Shown: positions 51,403 to 61,565, counted from the stretch's first letter. The stretch is 64,000 nt of DNA from Nitrospirales bacterium LBB_01 (GCA_004376055.2 CP049016.1:806001-870000); one strand, 5' to 3'. Made by a program: numbers and translations. Notes: generated by a model not told the origin, from the letters alone.

Positions 51403-51602
51403 TGATAAAGATAGAGTATGACGAAGAGGGCGATATTCTTGAGATAAGGTTTTCAGAAAGTAAAATAGAAAATTCCGAATGTCTGGAGGAAACAGGCATG
51501 GTAGTTGACTATGACGAAAATAATTATATAGTTGGAGTTGAGATTTTATCTTTTACAAAACGTGTGAGTAGAGGTAAAATGGCAGAGATGGCAGCCTTAT
51601 AG
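51402..51602 (+). CDS. DUF2283 small protein, probable antitoxin
   Basis: 66-aa acidic protein with the DUF2283 pattern (KIEYDEEGDILEIRFSE, GMVVDYDENNYIVGVEILSF). ATG 51402 shares one base with the upstream stop codon, and AGGAGGG lies eight bases before it, within the toxin gene. Partner of the DUF4258 protein. The 250 bases that follow hold a CTACGC/GCGTAG hairpin at about 51655-51671 and AT-rich palindromes but no gene that I can support. Confidence 0.8.
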   Translation: MIKIEYDEEGDILEIRFSESKIENSECLEETGMVVDYDENNYIVGVEILSFTKRVSRGKMAEMAAL

Positions 51603-51855
51603 GGCTTGAGGAATAGTCCTATAATTTTTTCTTGCTTTTTTTTACTCAGTTCTGCTACGCTTTCTTGCGTAGTGGTGCACGGTATAAATTTAGGCGATAT
51701 AGGGTGAAAGGCACTGATGATGGTTTCTGCAAGGTACAAAAGTATGCAGTTAAGCTTTAGCTTTATCTATATAAACTTACCTTTGTTAGCTATACATAGC
51801 TTTAACCAACTAAATTGCTCAAATATTAATATTTATAATAAAAGGAGGGTAAAGG

Positions 51856-53511
51856 ATGAAATTATTGGACAACATGAAAATCGGTACTAAGTTAGTAGGA
51901 AGTTTTTTACTGGTAGCCATAATAGCGGCATTTATCGGGGTTTTTGCAATAATTAATTTACACAAAATAGACAACGCCGATACGCTTCTGTATGAGAAAA
52001 TGACTGTACCCTTGGGTCAGTTGGGAGAAATATCCACATCATTTCAACGTGTAAGGATAAATGTGATGGAGTTGGTTGACGCAAAGACAAAAGAGGAAAT
52101 GCAGAAACCAATGGATACTATTAAACAGCTAAGAGAATCTATAGACAAGGACTCAGCAGAATTTGAAAAAACAATAATGACTGATAAAGCACGGGAGATG
52201 TTCAAGCATTTTCTTGAGACACGAAAAGCCTACGGTGCGATAATCGACAAAACTGTGGAGTTAGTCACTGCAGGTAAAAATGCAGAAGCTGATGCGTTTG
52301 TCAAAGGCGAAGGTAAAAAAGCAGCTTTTGCAGAGCAGGCTGCTATAGATGCCTTACAGGAAAATAAAGTGAAAAGAGCCAAAGAGACCTCAGAAGCCAA
52401 CACAGCGCTTGCCAACAGTGTGACAAATCTGATAATCGCTATAACAGTAATCGGCGCTATTTTAGCCATGGCATTAGGGTTGATTATTTCCAGCTCGATA
52501 AGTAAACCGCTAAAGCAAGGAGTGGTATTTGCGGAAGGTATTGCGAGCGGCGATTTAAGCCAGCAGATACACATGGACAGAAAGGACGAGGTTGGGCAGC
52601 TTGCCAACGCACTAAACGACATGGTGGATAAGCTAAAAAGTGTCATAGGCGAGGTCAATGTATCAGCTGATAACGTATCCTCAGGGAGCATTGAGTTAAG
52701 CGGCACAGCTCAGGTTATCTCTCAAGGCGCTACAGAGCAGGCGGCGTCAGTTGAGGAGGTGTCCTCGTCAATGGAGCAGATGGCATCAGGTATTAAACAA
52801 AACGCCGATAACTCTCAGCAGACAGAACGGATGGCAGCCAAGGCATCTCAGGATGCGCAAGAAAGTGGCAAGGCTGTGGATGAGGCGGTTCATGCCATGA
52901 AAGAAATAGCAAGTAAAATCTCCATAATAGAGGAGATAGCAAGACAGACTAATCTTTTAGCACTTAATGCGGCAATAGAGGCAGCCCGTGCTGGTGAACA
53001 TGGTAAGGGTTTTGCTGTGGTAGCCTCAGAAGTTAGAAAACTTGCCGAGAGAAGCCAAAAGGCAGCAGGAGAAATCAGCACCTTATCGTCAACAACTGTA
53101 CAGGTATCAGAAAAAGCAGGCACTATGCTTAGACAGTTAGTGCCAGATATTCAAAAGACTGCGGAGTTGGTTCAGGAAATCAGCGCAGCTAGCAGCGAAC
53201 AAAATGCCGGTGCTGATCAAATAAACAAGGCAATCACACAGCTTGACCAGGTAATTCAACAAAACGCTTCTGCATCTGAGGAGATGGCGTCAACATCAGA
53301 GGAGTTAACATCTCAGGCAGAACAGCTCTCGGCAGCAATAGCGTTTTTTAGAACCGGCGAACAGAGACATGTTTCAAAGGCGCCCAAAAAACAGCCGCCT
53401 AAAATAGCGCATATAACACACGAGAAGCATAAACCTGCTGCTGCTACAAAAGCAAAAAAGGTTGATTTGCTTGCCGAGCACAAAGACGACAGCGAATTTG
53501 AGTCATACTAA
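51856..53511 (+). CDS. Methyl-accepting chemotaxis protein
   Basis: Chemoreceptor of 551 aa. Membrane helices at about 12-32 and 190-212 flank a periplasmic four-helix-bundle sensor domain (about 33-188) rich in Lys and Glu. HAMP follows (about 213-265), then the signalling domain with the highly conserved tip [24 protein letters not shown] (given here in part: [20 protein letters not shown]). The C-terminus is Lys/Ala-rich and has no NWETF-type tether. AAAGGAGGG before ATG. cheW follows after 12 bases, so receptor and coupling protein are made together. The ligand is unknown. Confidence 0.94.
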   Translation: MKLLDNMKIGTKLVGSFLLVAIIAAFIGVFAIINLHKIDNADTLLYEKMTVPLGQLGEISTSFQRVRINVMELVDAKTKEEMQKPMDTIKQLRESIDKDSAEFEKTIMTDKAREMFKHFLETRKAYGAIIDKTVELVTAGKNAEADAFVKGEGKKAAFAEQAAIDALQENKVKRAKETSEANTALANSVTNLIIAITVIGAILAMALGLIISSSISKPLKQGVVFAEGIASGDLSQQIHMDRKDEVGQLANALNDMVDKLKSVIGEVNVSADNVSSGSIELSGTAQVISQGATEQAASVEEVSSSMEQMASGIKQNADNSQQTERMAAKASQDAQESGKAVDEAVHAMKEIASKISIIEEIARQTNLLALNAAIEAARAGEHGKGFAVVASEVRKLAERSQKAAGEISTLSSTTVQVSEKAGTMLRQLVPDIQKTAELVQEISAASSEQNAGADQINKAITQLDQVIQQNASASEEMASTSEELTSQAEQLSAAIAFFRTGEQRHVSKAPKKQPPKIAHITHEKHKPAAATKAKKVDLLAEHKDDSEFESY

Positions 53512-53523
53512 GGGAGGCGTCAA

Positions 53524-54051
53524 ATGGCAGAAGATAATACAATGATGCAGTTTTTAACATTTAAGCTGGATGATGAGGTGTTTGCGCTTCATATAGAGAA
53601 AATTCGTGAGGTGTTAGAATTTACCACCGTTACGAAGATGCCCAGAACGCCGGAGTTTATGCGAGGCGTGATTAATTTGCGCGGCAGCGTTGTACCAGTT
53701 ATTGATATGAAACAGAAATTTGGGATGTCCTATACTGAAAAAGCTGTGGATACATGTGTAGTAATTGTAGAGGTTGGAATGGAGGGAGAGAAACTCGTTT
53801 TGGGCGCTATGGTGGACAGCGTCAAAGAGGTCATGGAGCTTGAAAGCTCGGCAATAGAGCCGCCTCCTAAAATAGGAACTCAGTTAAACAATGAGTATAT
53901 CGAGGGCATGGGCAAACAGGACGACGAATTTGTCATAATTTTGGATATAGACAGGATATTTTCCGCTGATGAGTTAACGATTGTGTCTGATATGAAAGGC
54001 GGACGTATGTCGTTAGAGCCGGATGAGGAGATGGCGGCGCTGCACGCTTAA
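53524..54051 (+). CDS. cheW: Chemotaxis coupling protein CheW
   Basis: Adaptor of 175 aa that links chemoreceptors to the kinase CheA. FLTFKLDDEVFALHIEKIREV, MPRTPEFMRGVINLRGSVVP and VDSVKEVMELESSAIEPPP are family blocks. No CheA in the window. GGGAGG precedes the ATG. Confidence 0.95.
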   Translation: MAEDNTMMQFLTFKLDDEVFALHIEKIREVLEFTTVTKMPRTPEFMRGVINLRGSVVPVIDMKQKFGMSYTEKAVDTCVVIVEVGMEGEKLVLGAMVDSVKEVMELESSAIEPPPKIGTQLNNEYIEGMGKQDDEFVIILDIDRIFSADELTIVSDMKGGRMSLEPDEEMAALHA

Positions 54052-54086
54052 GGAGTTATAAATAGAGGATACAGAATAAGGATTTT

Positions 54087-54148
54087 ATCCGCAGATGATA
54101 CAGATGAACGCAGATATAAATCTGTGAAAATCTGCGCAATCTGCGGAT
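54087..54148. repeat. ATCTGCG inverted-repeat element, full copy
   Basis: Begins ATCCGCAGAT and ends ATCTGCGGAT, perfect complements, with further CGCAGAT and ATCTGCG units inside. It lies between the convergent cheW and glycosyltransferase genes, where it may end transcripts from both sides. The 3' half is shared with 45479-45516. Confidence 0.75.
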
Positions 54149-54181
54149 TAATCTTTTCAATAGTTCCTTGACGGACTTACA

Positions 54182-57124
54182 CTAATAGAAAACATTATTT
54201 ACAAAATCAGTCTTCTCTACATACCCCATGTCTGAGAGCTTTTTCCCAATTTCTGCAAAATACATTGAGGCGACAACAACAAAAGGCCTATTGTTCTGCC
54301 GGTTTTTTAATGAATCTGGGGAGTAAATATCAAGCCCATAAAACACCGTGCCCCATCTGTCAGGATTGCCGTCAATAAACCCATTTACGTAAAAACCAAT
54401 TTCATTTAGCATAAATCTTGTGGAAATGCCGGCAGTACCAGCTCCCCATATATATATTTCCCTGTCATTGACTGATGGTATGATTTTTCTTAATTCATCA
54501 AGTGTTACAGAGACAATGTCATTTTTTTCTCTAAGCATGGCAGATATGTTCACACAACTGTTTAAGTTTCTGCCTTTTTCTATGATTTCACTTAAACTCT
54601 CTGCCGATACCTCAGTGTATTCAATAGTTTTTGGGGAGACTGAGTTTGCTTTTGCGGTTTTTAGGTCAACCACTAATATAGCAGCATATTTATAAATAAA
54701 CTCTCGCTGACGCTGATTAACCTCAAGGAGTTTTCCTCTTTCGTATTCACTAAGCACACGATTTGTGGAAATATCCCACTGTCCGTCTTCTACCTCACAC
54801 ACTACGGTGGCATTACAGTTACACTTTCTTATGACTCCGAGTTTATAGAAAGCGCTTGTGCGCCCTCTTAGCCATATCAAATCAAAACGGTCACGGTTTA
54901 GCCTTATAAACTCTTCAAATTCCCATACATCAAAGCAAACCTCAATGCCCGTAAACTGAGAGAAGTTTTCAATCTGGCTTTTTAGAATATTGTGTTCATG
55001 GTAAAATGATACCTTAGCGCCGCTGTCCATTAGCTCTGCGGTTAATGTGCGTAGGTTGAAATTACCGGTTTGTGTATCAGTAACTGATGGCATCGTGCTA
55101 ACAAACAAAACCTCGGCTGTTTTACCATACCTATAGGTTCTACCTGAAAATTCATAATCTCGGTGAAAGTGGTTTAGTTCTAACTGAGATTTCCACCTCT
55201 CTAAAAATGTGCAGCGGTCTCTAAACAACAACTCATCACTTATGTGTGAGTTAGGTTGAGGTTTTTCAATGTAGTTTTCATCGGGTGCTATAAGGGAGAC
55301 CTCAGTATCCGGAAAATAAAACACTTTAAACTCACGGCTCCTCACAAAAAAACAAAGGTCTGCGGCTTGATACAAGTCAGTTTTGTAAGTCCTGTAATTC
55401 TGCGCATATTCCCTTAATATATCACCAAGCACGGCAAAACATCCCTCAGCGTAAAAATCAATTTCCCTGATATAATTAATTTTATCGGAGTTGGGGTCGT
55501 CTCCAAAATCCAGATGGTTAATAAAATAGCCGTTTGCCCACATTGTAGAGCCGATGTTTTTCACTTGCCCCTCGTGATTTACAATTTTTATGCCTAAAAA
55601 GCCGCATCGGTTAATTCGTGCGAAGGATTCGTTAATTACTTTGAAAAACCCTGCTTTCATTTCACATGCCCCGTGTACAAACGCAACGTATTTGCCGTTT
55701 ATCGGTTCGGCTGCCAATACTCCGCTTAAATTAATGCTGTTAGAGGCTGTGACAACTCTGAGACCTTTCACATGGCTTAACCATTCGCTGCTGCCGTCTA
55801 ATCCCTCCGGTAAAACCGCAATAACCTCTATTTCCATATTTTTACATTGCGCAGTTACAGTGTAAATAGTGTGTAGAAGCAGCGGGAAACTACCCGCATA
55901 GGTCACGACAACTGTAAATTCCGCCTTATCGGTAACCGTATAAGCAGAGAAGGGGTTAAAGCAATCATAAAAACTCCTTCTTATGGAAACCTGAGGCCCT
56001 GGAAACTCGCCGTCAGCAATTACCGGATGGGTTTTCCCACGCATCCATATATCATAAAAATATAATTTTTCAGGATTGTCTAAAAGCACATTAATTGAGT
56101 CTTTAAACCAACCTGTATGAAGCGGTTCGATTATGGATGGAAAGTGAACAAAGTATCCGGTCAAGTTTAGCGCAACTGCCTGATAAAACAAAAACTGCGA
56201 CATGGTGTCAATTTCTATAATCCGAATATCGAGGTCAGTGTTGTGGATATTTAGGATTTCGCCAGCACCTGAGACATCAGTTATAATTAGCACTTCAAGG
56301 TCTCGGTTTATTTGGGTCATAACTTGTGCAATCGTATTTTTTAGCGATTTAATATGCCACAGGGATTCTTCATGTATAGCTTTAACAAACGCAACGGCAA
56401 GCGTACCAATCGGCCCGTCAGGATGCTGCGATGACAGGTGTTTATATCGCATGTAGATTTCACGAGTTTCAGGGTAAAAGACGCTCCAATTGGCAAATCC
56501 GCTTTTAGATTCCTTGTGAAAGCGATAGACCGAGAGAGTCTCAGGGATATAGTAAAACTTGTGCTTTTGGGCAAATCTTAAAAACAGATCATAGTCCATC
56601 ATGTATTTTAAAGATGTGTCAACAGAGCCAAATTCCTTAAGCAGACTGCGTTTAAAAAACACTGAGGGTTGATTAGGCGGCACATTGTGGCTCCAGTAGC
56701 GGAGCATCTTTTCAAAATCAAGCTCAGAGTTAATATTTACGTAGTGTTCAGCGGAGTTTTCAAAATAATACAGACAGTCGCCGTATATAACGCTTGCCTC
56801 TTGGTTATTCTTAAATGCAGCGGCCACTTTATGAAACGCTCCTGGGTAATGGTAATCGTCTGAGTTTATCCATGCGATGACATCTCCGGTAGCCATAGCA
56901 AATCCCTTATTTATGGCATAAGCCTGCCCCTCGTCAGGCTCTGAGACCCATGTCAGGTGGGGATAACTTCTCAGAATATCCAGCGTGTTATCTGTTGAAC
57001 CGCCGTCAATAATGATATGCTCAAAGTCAGGGTAGTTTTGCCTGAGAACGCTGACGATGGTTTCCTCTATGAATTTCCCTTGATTAAAGGAGACTGTTAC
57101 AACCGAAAACTTAAGATTTCCCAT
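54182..57124 (-). CDS. Multidomain glycosyltransferase (GT2-GT2-like-GT4-like-Rossmann)
   Basis: Large soluble 980-aa protein. Residues 1-230 are a full GT2 domain (VVTVSFNQGKFIEETI, IIIDGGSTDNTLDIL, WINSDDYHYPGAF with DxD). Residues about 405-640 repeat a GT2-like fold but lack a recognisable DxD (FVHGACEMKAGF), so it is probably inactive. Residues about 675-830 resemble the acceptor half of GT4 enzymes (EVLFVSTMPSVTDTQTGNFN). The last 90 residues form a Rossmann-type sugar-binding segment (YIWGAGTAGISTRFML). It likely builds a surface glycan. It stands alone on the minus strand after the chemotaxis genes. Confidence 0.8.
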   Translation of the reverse strand: MGNLKFSVVTVSFNQGKFIEETIVSVLRQNYPDFEHIIIDGGSTDNTLDILRSYPHLTWVSEPDEGQAYAINKGFAMATGDVIAWINSDDYHYPGAFHKVAAAFKNNQEASVIYGDCLYYFENSAEHYVNINSELDFEKMLRYWSHNVPPNQPSVFFKRSLLKEFGSVDTSLKYMMDYDLFLRFAQKHKFYYIPETLSVYRFHKESKSGFANWSVFYPETREIYMRYKHLSSQHPDGPIGTLAVAFVKAIHEESLWHIKSLKNTIAQVMTQINRDLEVLIITDVSGAGEILNIHNTDLDIRIIEIDTMSQFLFYQAVALNLTGYFVHFPSIIEPLHTGWFKDSINVLLDNPEKLYFYDIWMRGKTHPVIADGEFPGPQVSIRRSFYDCFNPFSAYTVTDKAEFTVVVTYAGSFPLLLHTIYTVTAQCKNMEIEVIAVLPEGLDGSSEWLSHVKGLRVVTASNSINLSGVLAAEPINGKYVAFVHGACEMKAGFFKVINESFARINRCGFLGIKIVNHEGQVKNIGSTMWANGYFINHLDFGDDPNSDKINYIREIDFYAEGCFAVLGDILREYAQNYRTYKTDLYQAADLCFFVRSREFKVFYFPDTEVSLIAPDENYIEKPQPNSHISDELLFRDRCTFLERWKSQLELNHFHRDYEFSGRTYRYGKTAEVLFVSTMPSVTDTQTGNFNLRTLTAELMDSGAKVSFYHEHNILKSQIENFSQFTGIEVCFDVWEFEEFIRLNRDRFDLIWLRGRTSAFYKLGVIRKCNCNATVVCEVEDGQWDISTNRVLSEYERGKLLEVNQRQREFIYKYAAILVVDLKTAKANSVSPKTIEYTEVSAESLSEIIEKGRNLNSCVNISAMLREKNDIVSVTLDELRKIIPSVNDREIYIWGAGTAGISTRFMLNEIGFYVNGFIDGNPDRWGTVFYGLDIYSPDSLKNRQNNRPFVVVASMYFAEIGKKLSDMGYVEKTDFVNNVFY

Positions 57125-57266
57125 ACCGGTGTATTATAAAACTTTTTACAGTGTTATTTAAACGATTGTTTAGGTTAAGATTTCTTAAGAGAAAGCTGCT
57201 TGACTAATCATTTTTATGATGTTAAACTAACGAATAACAGATGGCTTTTAAGGGGTTATCAGAAAA

Positions 57267-57599
57267 ATGAGAAAAGACCGTGGGTTTACCATAAGAAAGG
57301 CTGTAAAGAAGCCGGCTGACAACAGGCCGGTTGGGGATATAATAAAGGAGCTAAAGGGACAGAGTGCGAAAAATCAATCCGATTACAGAGACATGTCGCT
57401 TAAAATTCACGGACTCATATGCGCAAAATGCGGCAGCGAATTTAACGAAAAAAATAAATCCCTTCTTACCGTGCATCACAAAGATGGAAACCATGATAAC
57501 AACCCTGCCAATGGTTCAAACTGGGAGAATCTGTGCGCATACTGTCATGATGACGAGCATAGCAGGGGGATTTTAGGTGACTATCTGTCGGGTAAGTGA
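57267..57599 (+). CDS. HNH-domain protein, YajD-like
   Basis: 110-aa protein with a C-terminal HNH nuclease fold: zinc pair CAKC, HHKDGNHDNNP with the catalytic His, and NWENLCAYCHDDEH with the second pair. The N-terminal 45 residues are basic. YajD-type proteins have no settled role. It stands alone between divergent neighbours, with GGGGTTATC-type weak ribosome site. Confidence 0.85.
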   Translation: MRKDRGFTIRKAVKKPADNRPVGDIIKELKGQSAKNQSDYRDMSLKIHGLICAKCGSEFNEKNKSLLTVHHKDGNHDNNPANGSNWENLCAYCHDDEHSRGILGDYLSGK

Positions 57600-57655
57600 A
57601 GCTAACAGCTCTGTGAGAGTTGCTCTTATTGAAATTGCAGCAGTTGACTAAAACC

Positions 57656-59092
57656 ATGTCTGCCAGCCTGACTACCAAAAAACAGAGGGTTATGGAGTAC
57701 TATAACTCTGCGGCAGAAAGGCGCGATTATTACATAGATAAAAACAAGTACTACTATGACGACCTCACTGGTTTTTTGAAGTTTACCATTCCTGCTGGTA
57801 AAAGGATTCTGGAGATTGGCTCAGGCACAGGACATGTCCTTGCCGCTCTTGAACCATCTTACGGCGTAGGTGTTGATTTTTCTCCAAAGATGGTTCAGAT
57901 AGCTAAGCTAAAGTATCCGTATCTTAGGTTTTTTAAAATGGATGCCGAAGACCTTGACCTTAATGACGCCCCATTTGATTACATCGTTATTTCAGACACA
58001 ATCGGGCTTTTTGAAGACATACAGCAGGTGTTTAAACACATGAAGCACCTTGTTAATGAACACACACGAGTGGTCATAACATATAACTGTTCTCTATGGC
58101 ATCCTATATTAAGTATTGCTGAGACACTGAGACTTAAGATGCCGCGGCAGCAGTTGAATTGGCTTGATGCTGAGGATGTCAGTCAGCTTTTGTATCTTGA
58201 GGGTTTTGAGGTAGTGAAAACCGGCAGAAGATTTTTATTTCCAAAAAAATTATCGTTTATATCGTCATTTATAAACAAATTTATTGCTCATCTGCCGTTT
58301 TTTAATTCCCTGTGTCTAACAGGATTTATAATAGCAAAGAAGGCATACAGCGCAGATAATACTAAACCCGAGCCAACCGTAAGCGTTGTAATACCTGCCA
58401 GAAACGAACGAGGGAACATTGAAAATGCCGTAAAACGAACTCCCAAACTTGGCAGTCATACAGAAATTATCTTTATCGAGGGGCACTCAAACGATGGCAC
58501 GCTGGATGAGATACGGCGTGTGTGCGACCTCTATAAGGATAAGTGCGATGTCAAATATGCCGTTCAGGACGGCAAAGGCAAAGGGGATGCCGTAAGAAAG
58601 GGTTTTGCTATGGCAAACGGGGATATTCTTATGATACTGGATGCGGACCTTACAGTGCCCCCTGAAGAACTCCCTAAGTTTTACGAGGCTATTGCAACAG
58701 GGAAGGGAGAATTTATAAACGGCACACGTCTTGTGTATCCACTTGAGAAGGAATCAATGAGGTTTCTAAATATGCTCGGAAATAAGTTTTTCTCAATAAT
58801 GTTTACATGGATTTTAGGCCAGCGCCTTAAAGACACACTGTGCGGCACAAAGGTTCTATCAAGGGAAAACTATCTGAGCATTCAGGCAAACAGGCATTTC
58901 TTTGGCGAGTTTGACCCGTTTGGCGATTATGATCTTATCTTTGGTGCAGCCAAGTTAAACTTGAAAATTGTTGAAATTCCAATCACATACAAGGCCAGAG
59001 AGTACGGTGAGACTAATATCTCAAGATTTGCGCACGGCTGGCTGCTCCTTAAGATGACCATGTTTGCCGTCAATAAGTTGAAATTTAAATAG
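57656..59092 (+). CDS. Methyltransferase-glycosyltransferase fusion
   Basis: Two enzymes in one chain of about 478 aa. Residues about 15-220 form a SAM-dependent methyltransferase (ILEIGSGTGHVLAAL, MDAEDLDLNDAPFDYIVISD). Residues about 245-478 are a GT2 enzyme of the dolichyl-phosphate-mannose-synthase type (VSVVIPARNERGNIENAV, IFIEGHSNDGT, ILDADLTVPPEE with DxD, FINGTRLVYP, DTLCGTKVLSRENY). The product is probably a lipid-linked sugar. The frame is open from TTG 57620; ATG 57656 is chosen, without a clear ribosome site. The radical SAM gene follows in the same direction after about 100 bases. Confidence 0.85.
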   Translation: MSASLTTKKQRVMEYYNSAAERRDYYIDKNKYYYDDLTGFLKFTIPAGKRILEIGSGTGHVLAALEPSYGVGVDFSPKMVQIAKLKYPYLRFFKMDAEDLDLNDAPFDYIVISDTIGLFEDIQQVFKHMKHLVNEHTRVVITYNCSLWHPILSIAETLRLKMPRQQLNWLDAEDVSQLLYLEGFEVVKTGRRFLFPKKLSFISSFINKFIAHLPFFNSLCLTGFIIAKKAYSADNTKPEPTVSVVIPARNERGNIENAVKRTPKLGSHTEIIFIEGHSNDGTLDEIRRVCDLYKDKCDVKYAVQDGKGKGDAVRKGFAMANGDILMILDADLTVPPEELPKFYEAIATGKGEFINGTRLVYPLEKESMRFLNMLGNKFFSIMFTWILGQRLKDTLCGTKVLSRENYLSIQANRHFFGEFDPFGDYDLIFGAAKLNLKIVEIPITYKAREYGETNISRFAHGWLLLKMTMFAVNKLKFK

Positions 59093-59189
59093 TAGCGTCT
59101 AACAACACTTCAAAATGTTTTTTTATATTGCTATTACATAGAATCTTCTGAAATTGACACAAAGGCGTAAAATAAGTTAGTCTTTTCCG

Positions 59190-60692
59190 ATGGGTAAGAA
59201 GCTTTTGTTAATGGAACCGCCTTTTTACAGGTTATATAAGGATACCTACGCTCTTGAAATATTCCCGCTTTCTATTGGCTATCTCTCTGCCACAGTTAAA
59301 CGTGATACAAACTGGGACGTCATGGCATATAATGCCGATTTCACTCCAAATGCTGAAATTATGCAGGTCAGCTTTCTTGCTGGTACCGGCTACAGAAACT
59401 ATTTAAATAACCTCAAAGACCCAAACTACAACGTGTGGCAGGAGGTTAGAAAAACAATCTCCTCATACCGCCCAGATGTGATAGGTATTACTACCAAAAG
59501 TCAAAACTTTGCATCGGTACGCACAATAGCCAAAATAGCTAAGGACATAAACCCAAAGACCACTGTAATTGTTGGAGGGCCTCATCCCACAATGGTGGGA
59601 AAGGACGTGTTTAAGTGTCAGGACATTGACGCCCTTGCTGTTGGCGAGGGTGAAGAGACGCTGGTTGATTTTCTGAAAAAACTGGAATCCGGCGACAGTC
59701 TTGATACTGTAAACGGGCTGATGTACAGAAAAAACGGAATTATATCGGTAACTCCACCTAGAGCTTACATTCAAGACCTTGACACACTGCCGTTTCCTCA
59801 TCAAAGCGCTAAGGATGTACTTAAAGACTATGATAAGTATCCGCTGTCGGCGTTTAAATCAGTATTTGCAGCGCGCGGCTGTCCGTATAACTGTCTGTTT
59901 TGCGGCTCTCGCTACTTGTGGAGTACAAAGGTCAGATTTAGAAGTCCGGAGAGCATCGCAGCTGAAATCTTAGAACTCAGAAAACTCGGCCTTAACGTTA
60001 TCAGGTTTGATGACGACACATTCGGAGTCCACCGTAAGTACATTTACGAGCTTTGTGATGCTATTTCGGCCTGCTGCCCGGATATTAAGTGGAGCTGTGA
60101 AATTCATGTCAAACTAATTGACGAGGAAATTGTCTCCAGTATGAAAAAATCCGGCTGCTACAGTATTCAAATTGGAATTGAATCCGGTAATAACGAAATG
60201 CTGAAAAAAATCCGAAAAAACATCACGATAGAAGATGCGTATAACGCCTCTAAGTTGATTCGCTCACACGGCATTGAGGTGCAGACATTTTTTATGATAG
60301 GTTTCCCGGATGAAACAGAAGAAACTCTAAAAGACACTCTTTCCGCAATAGAGACAATAGATAGCGATGCAGTATCATATAGCATATTTACCCCGTATCC
60401 CGGCACGGAGCTGTTTACAACCTGTAAGGAGCGCGGCCTTGTGGACGATGATTTTGATGTTTCGCTGTATAACCACCAGAGTCCGGCTAACCATTTTTGT
60501 TCAAACATCACGCACGAGAGGTTTCGTGAGCTTGCTCTTGTCGCTGAGAAAATGGTTGACAGACGAAATAATGTTAAGATGATAAAACGCGTGTTCTCTA
60601 CGGGTACTTTGAGGGCTGTGAAAGATATGGGAATACGGGCAGCAGCTTCAAAGGGGTTGTCATTTATCAGAAACTACCTTAACAATCGCTGA
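59190..60692 (+). CDS. B12-binding radical SAM protein
   Basis: 500-aa protein with an N-terminal cobalamin-binding-type domain (about 1-165; VIVGGPHPTMVGKDVF, ALAVGEGEETL) and a radical SAM core with CPYNCLFC (CxxxCxxC) at about 231-238. Members of this family methylate or rearrange unreactive carbons, for example in lipids, tetrapyrroles or natural products; the substrate here is not known. The first domain lacks a clear DxHxxG motif, so cobalamin may bind base-off without the His ligand. Follows the methyltransferase-GT2 gene. Confidence 0.85.
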   Translation: MGKKLLLMEPPFYRLYKDTYALEIFPLSIGYLSATVKRDTNWDVMAYNADFTPNAEIMQVSFLAGTGYRNYLNNLKDPNYNVWQEVRKTISSYRPDVIGITTKSQNFASVRTIAKIAKDINPKTTVIVGGPHPTMVGKDVFKCQDIDALAVGEGEETLVDFLKKLESGDSLDTVNGLMYRKNGIISVTPPRAYIQDLDTLPFPHQSAKDVLKDYDKYPLSAFKSVFAARGCPYNCLFCGSRYLWSTKVRFRSPESIAAEILELRKLGLNVIRFDDDTFGVHRKYIYELCDAISACCPDIKWSCEIHVKLIDEEIVSSMKKSGCYSIQIGIESGNNEMLKKIRKNITIEDAYNASKLIRSHGIEVQTFFMIGFPDETEETLKDTLSAIETIDSDAVSYSIFTPYPGTELFTTCKERGLVDDDFDVSLYNHQSPANHFCSNITHERFRELALVAEKMVDRRNNVKMIKRVFSTGTLRAVKDMGIRAAASKGLSFIRNYLNNR

Positions 60693-60746
60693 AAGGAACG
60701 CAGGCAAATTTTAAAAGACACATTCATAAAGCGAATCGGTTTCAAT

Positions 60747-61553
60747 GTGCTTACCATATCGGGGGGAGTGGTTGTTATATTCCTGACATTGGCTGCTGTG
60801 TTTGCTCCTCTAATATGTCCATATAATCCCGAGGCAATCGATAGATACCACATCCTGTCGTCGCCTGACATGTCGCACCTTCTCGGCACTGATGACCTCG
60901 GTCGTGACGTGTTAAGCAGGATGATATATGGCGCTCGGATTTCCCTTTCAGTTGGGTTTGTCTCCGTTGGGCTTGCCACACTTACAGGGATAGCGGCAGG
61001 TGCAGCAGCAGGGTTTTATGGCTCTTTTGTTGATAGAATTATTATGCGTTTTGTGGATATTATGCTTGCTATCCCTACGTTTTTTTTAATATTAGCTGTA
61101 ATAGCCTTTCTTGATTCAACGATATGGAACATTATGGCTGTGATAGGGCTGACGTCGTGGATGGGTGTGGCACGTCTTGTGAGAGCGGAGTTTTTGTCGC
61201 TAAAGAGCCGTGAGTTTGTACTTTCCGCCAAAAGCATAGGAGCATCTGACATCAGACTGATAATTAAACACATGCTGCCTAATGCGCTTGCGCCTGTCAT
61301 TGTCTCAGCAGTGCTTGGCATAGCGGGAGCTATACTTGTCGAATCAGCGCTAAGCTTTCTTGGTATTGGTGTACAGCCACCGACTCCAAGCTGGGGTAAT
61401 ATTCTTTCTGCCGGTAAGGACAACCTTGAAATAGCGTGGTGGCTTTCCGTGTTTCCCGGTATGGCAATTTTGATTACCGTTTTGGGATATAACCTGCTTG
61501 GCGAGGGACTGCGTGACGTCCTTGACCCCAGACTATGGGACGGTCAAAGGTGA
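60747..61553 (+). CDS. ABC transporter permease, DppC/OppC type
   Basis: Inner-membrane permease of peptide/nickel-type importers, 268 aa from GTG 60747, with about six helices and the EAA motif region (LKSREFVLSAKSIGASDIRL). FAPLICPYNPEAIDRY and HLLGTDDLGRDVLSRMIYGA are DppC signatures. In-frame codons before the GTG (LKDTFIKRIGFN) read like the usual cytoplasmic N-terminus; the only initiation-like codon there is ATT 60708, with AAAGGA ten bases upstream. The true start may therefore be non-standard. No DppB, ATPase or binding-protein gene is adjacent, so the permease is orphaned. Confidence 0.88.
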   Translation: MLTISGGVVVIFLTLAAVFAPLICPYNPEAIDRYHILSSPDMSHLLGTDDLGRDVLSRMIYGARISLSVGFVSVGLATLTGIAAGAAAGFYGSFVDRIIMRFVDIMLAIPTFFLILAVIAFLDSTIWNIMAVIGLTSWMGVARLVRAEFLSLKSREFVLSAKSIGASDIRLIIKHMLPNALAPVIVSAVLGIAGAILVESALSFLGIGVQPPTPSWGNILSAGKDNLEIAWWLSVFPGMAILITVLGYNLLGEGLRDVLDPRLWDGQR

Positions 61554-61565
61554 TATATACACATA

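Noticed and set aside
51835-51847. TATAAT box directly before the chemoreceptor gene
   Set aside because: A transcript from it would start at the ribosome-binding site, and no -35 box is at the right distance.
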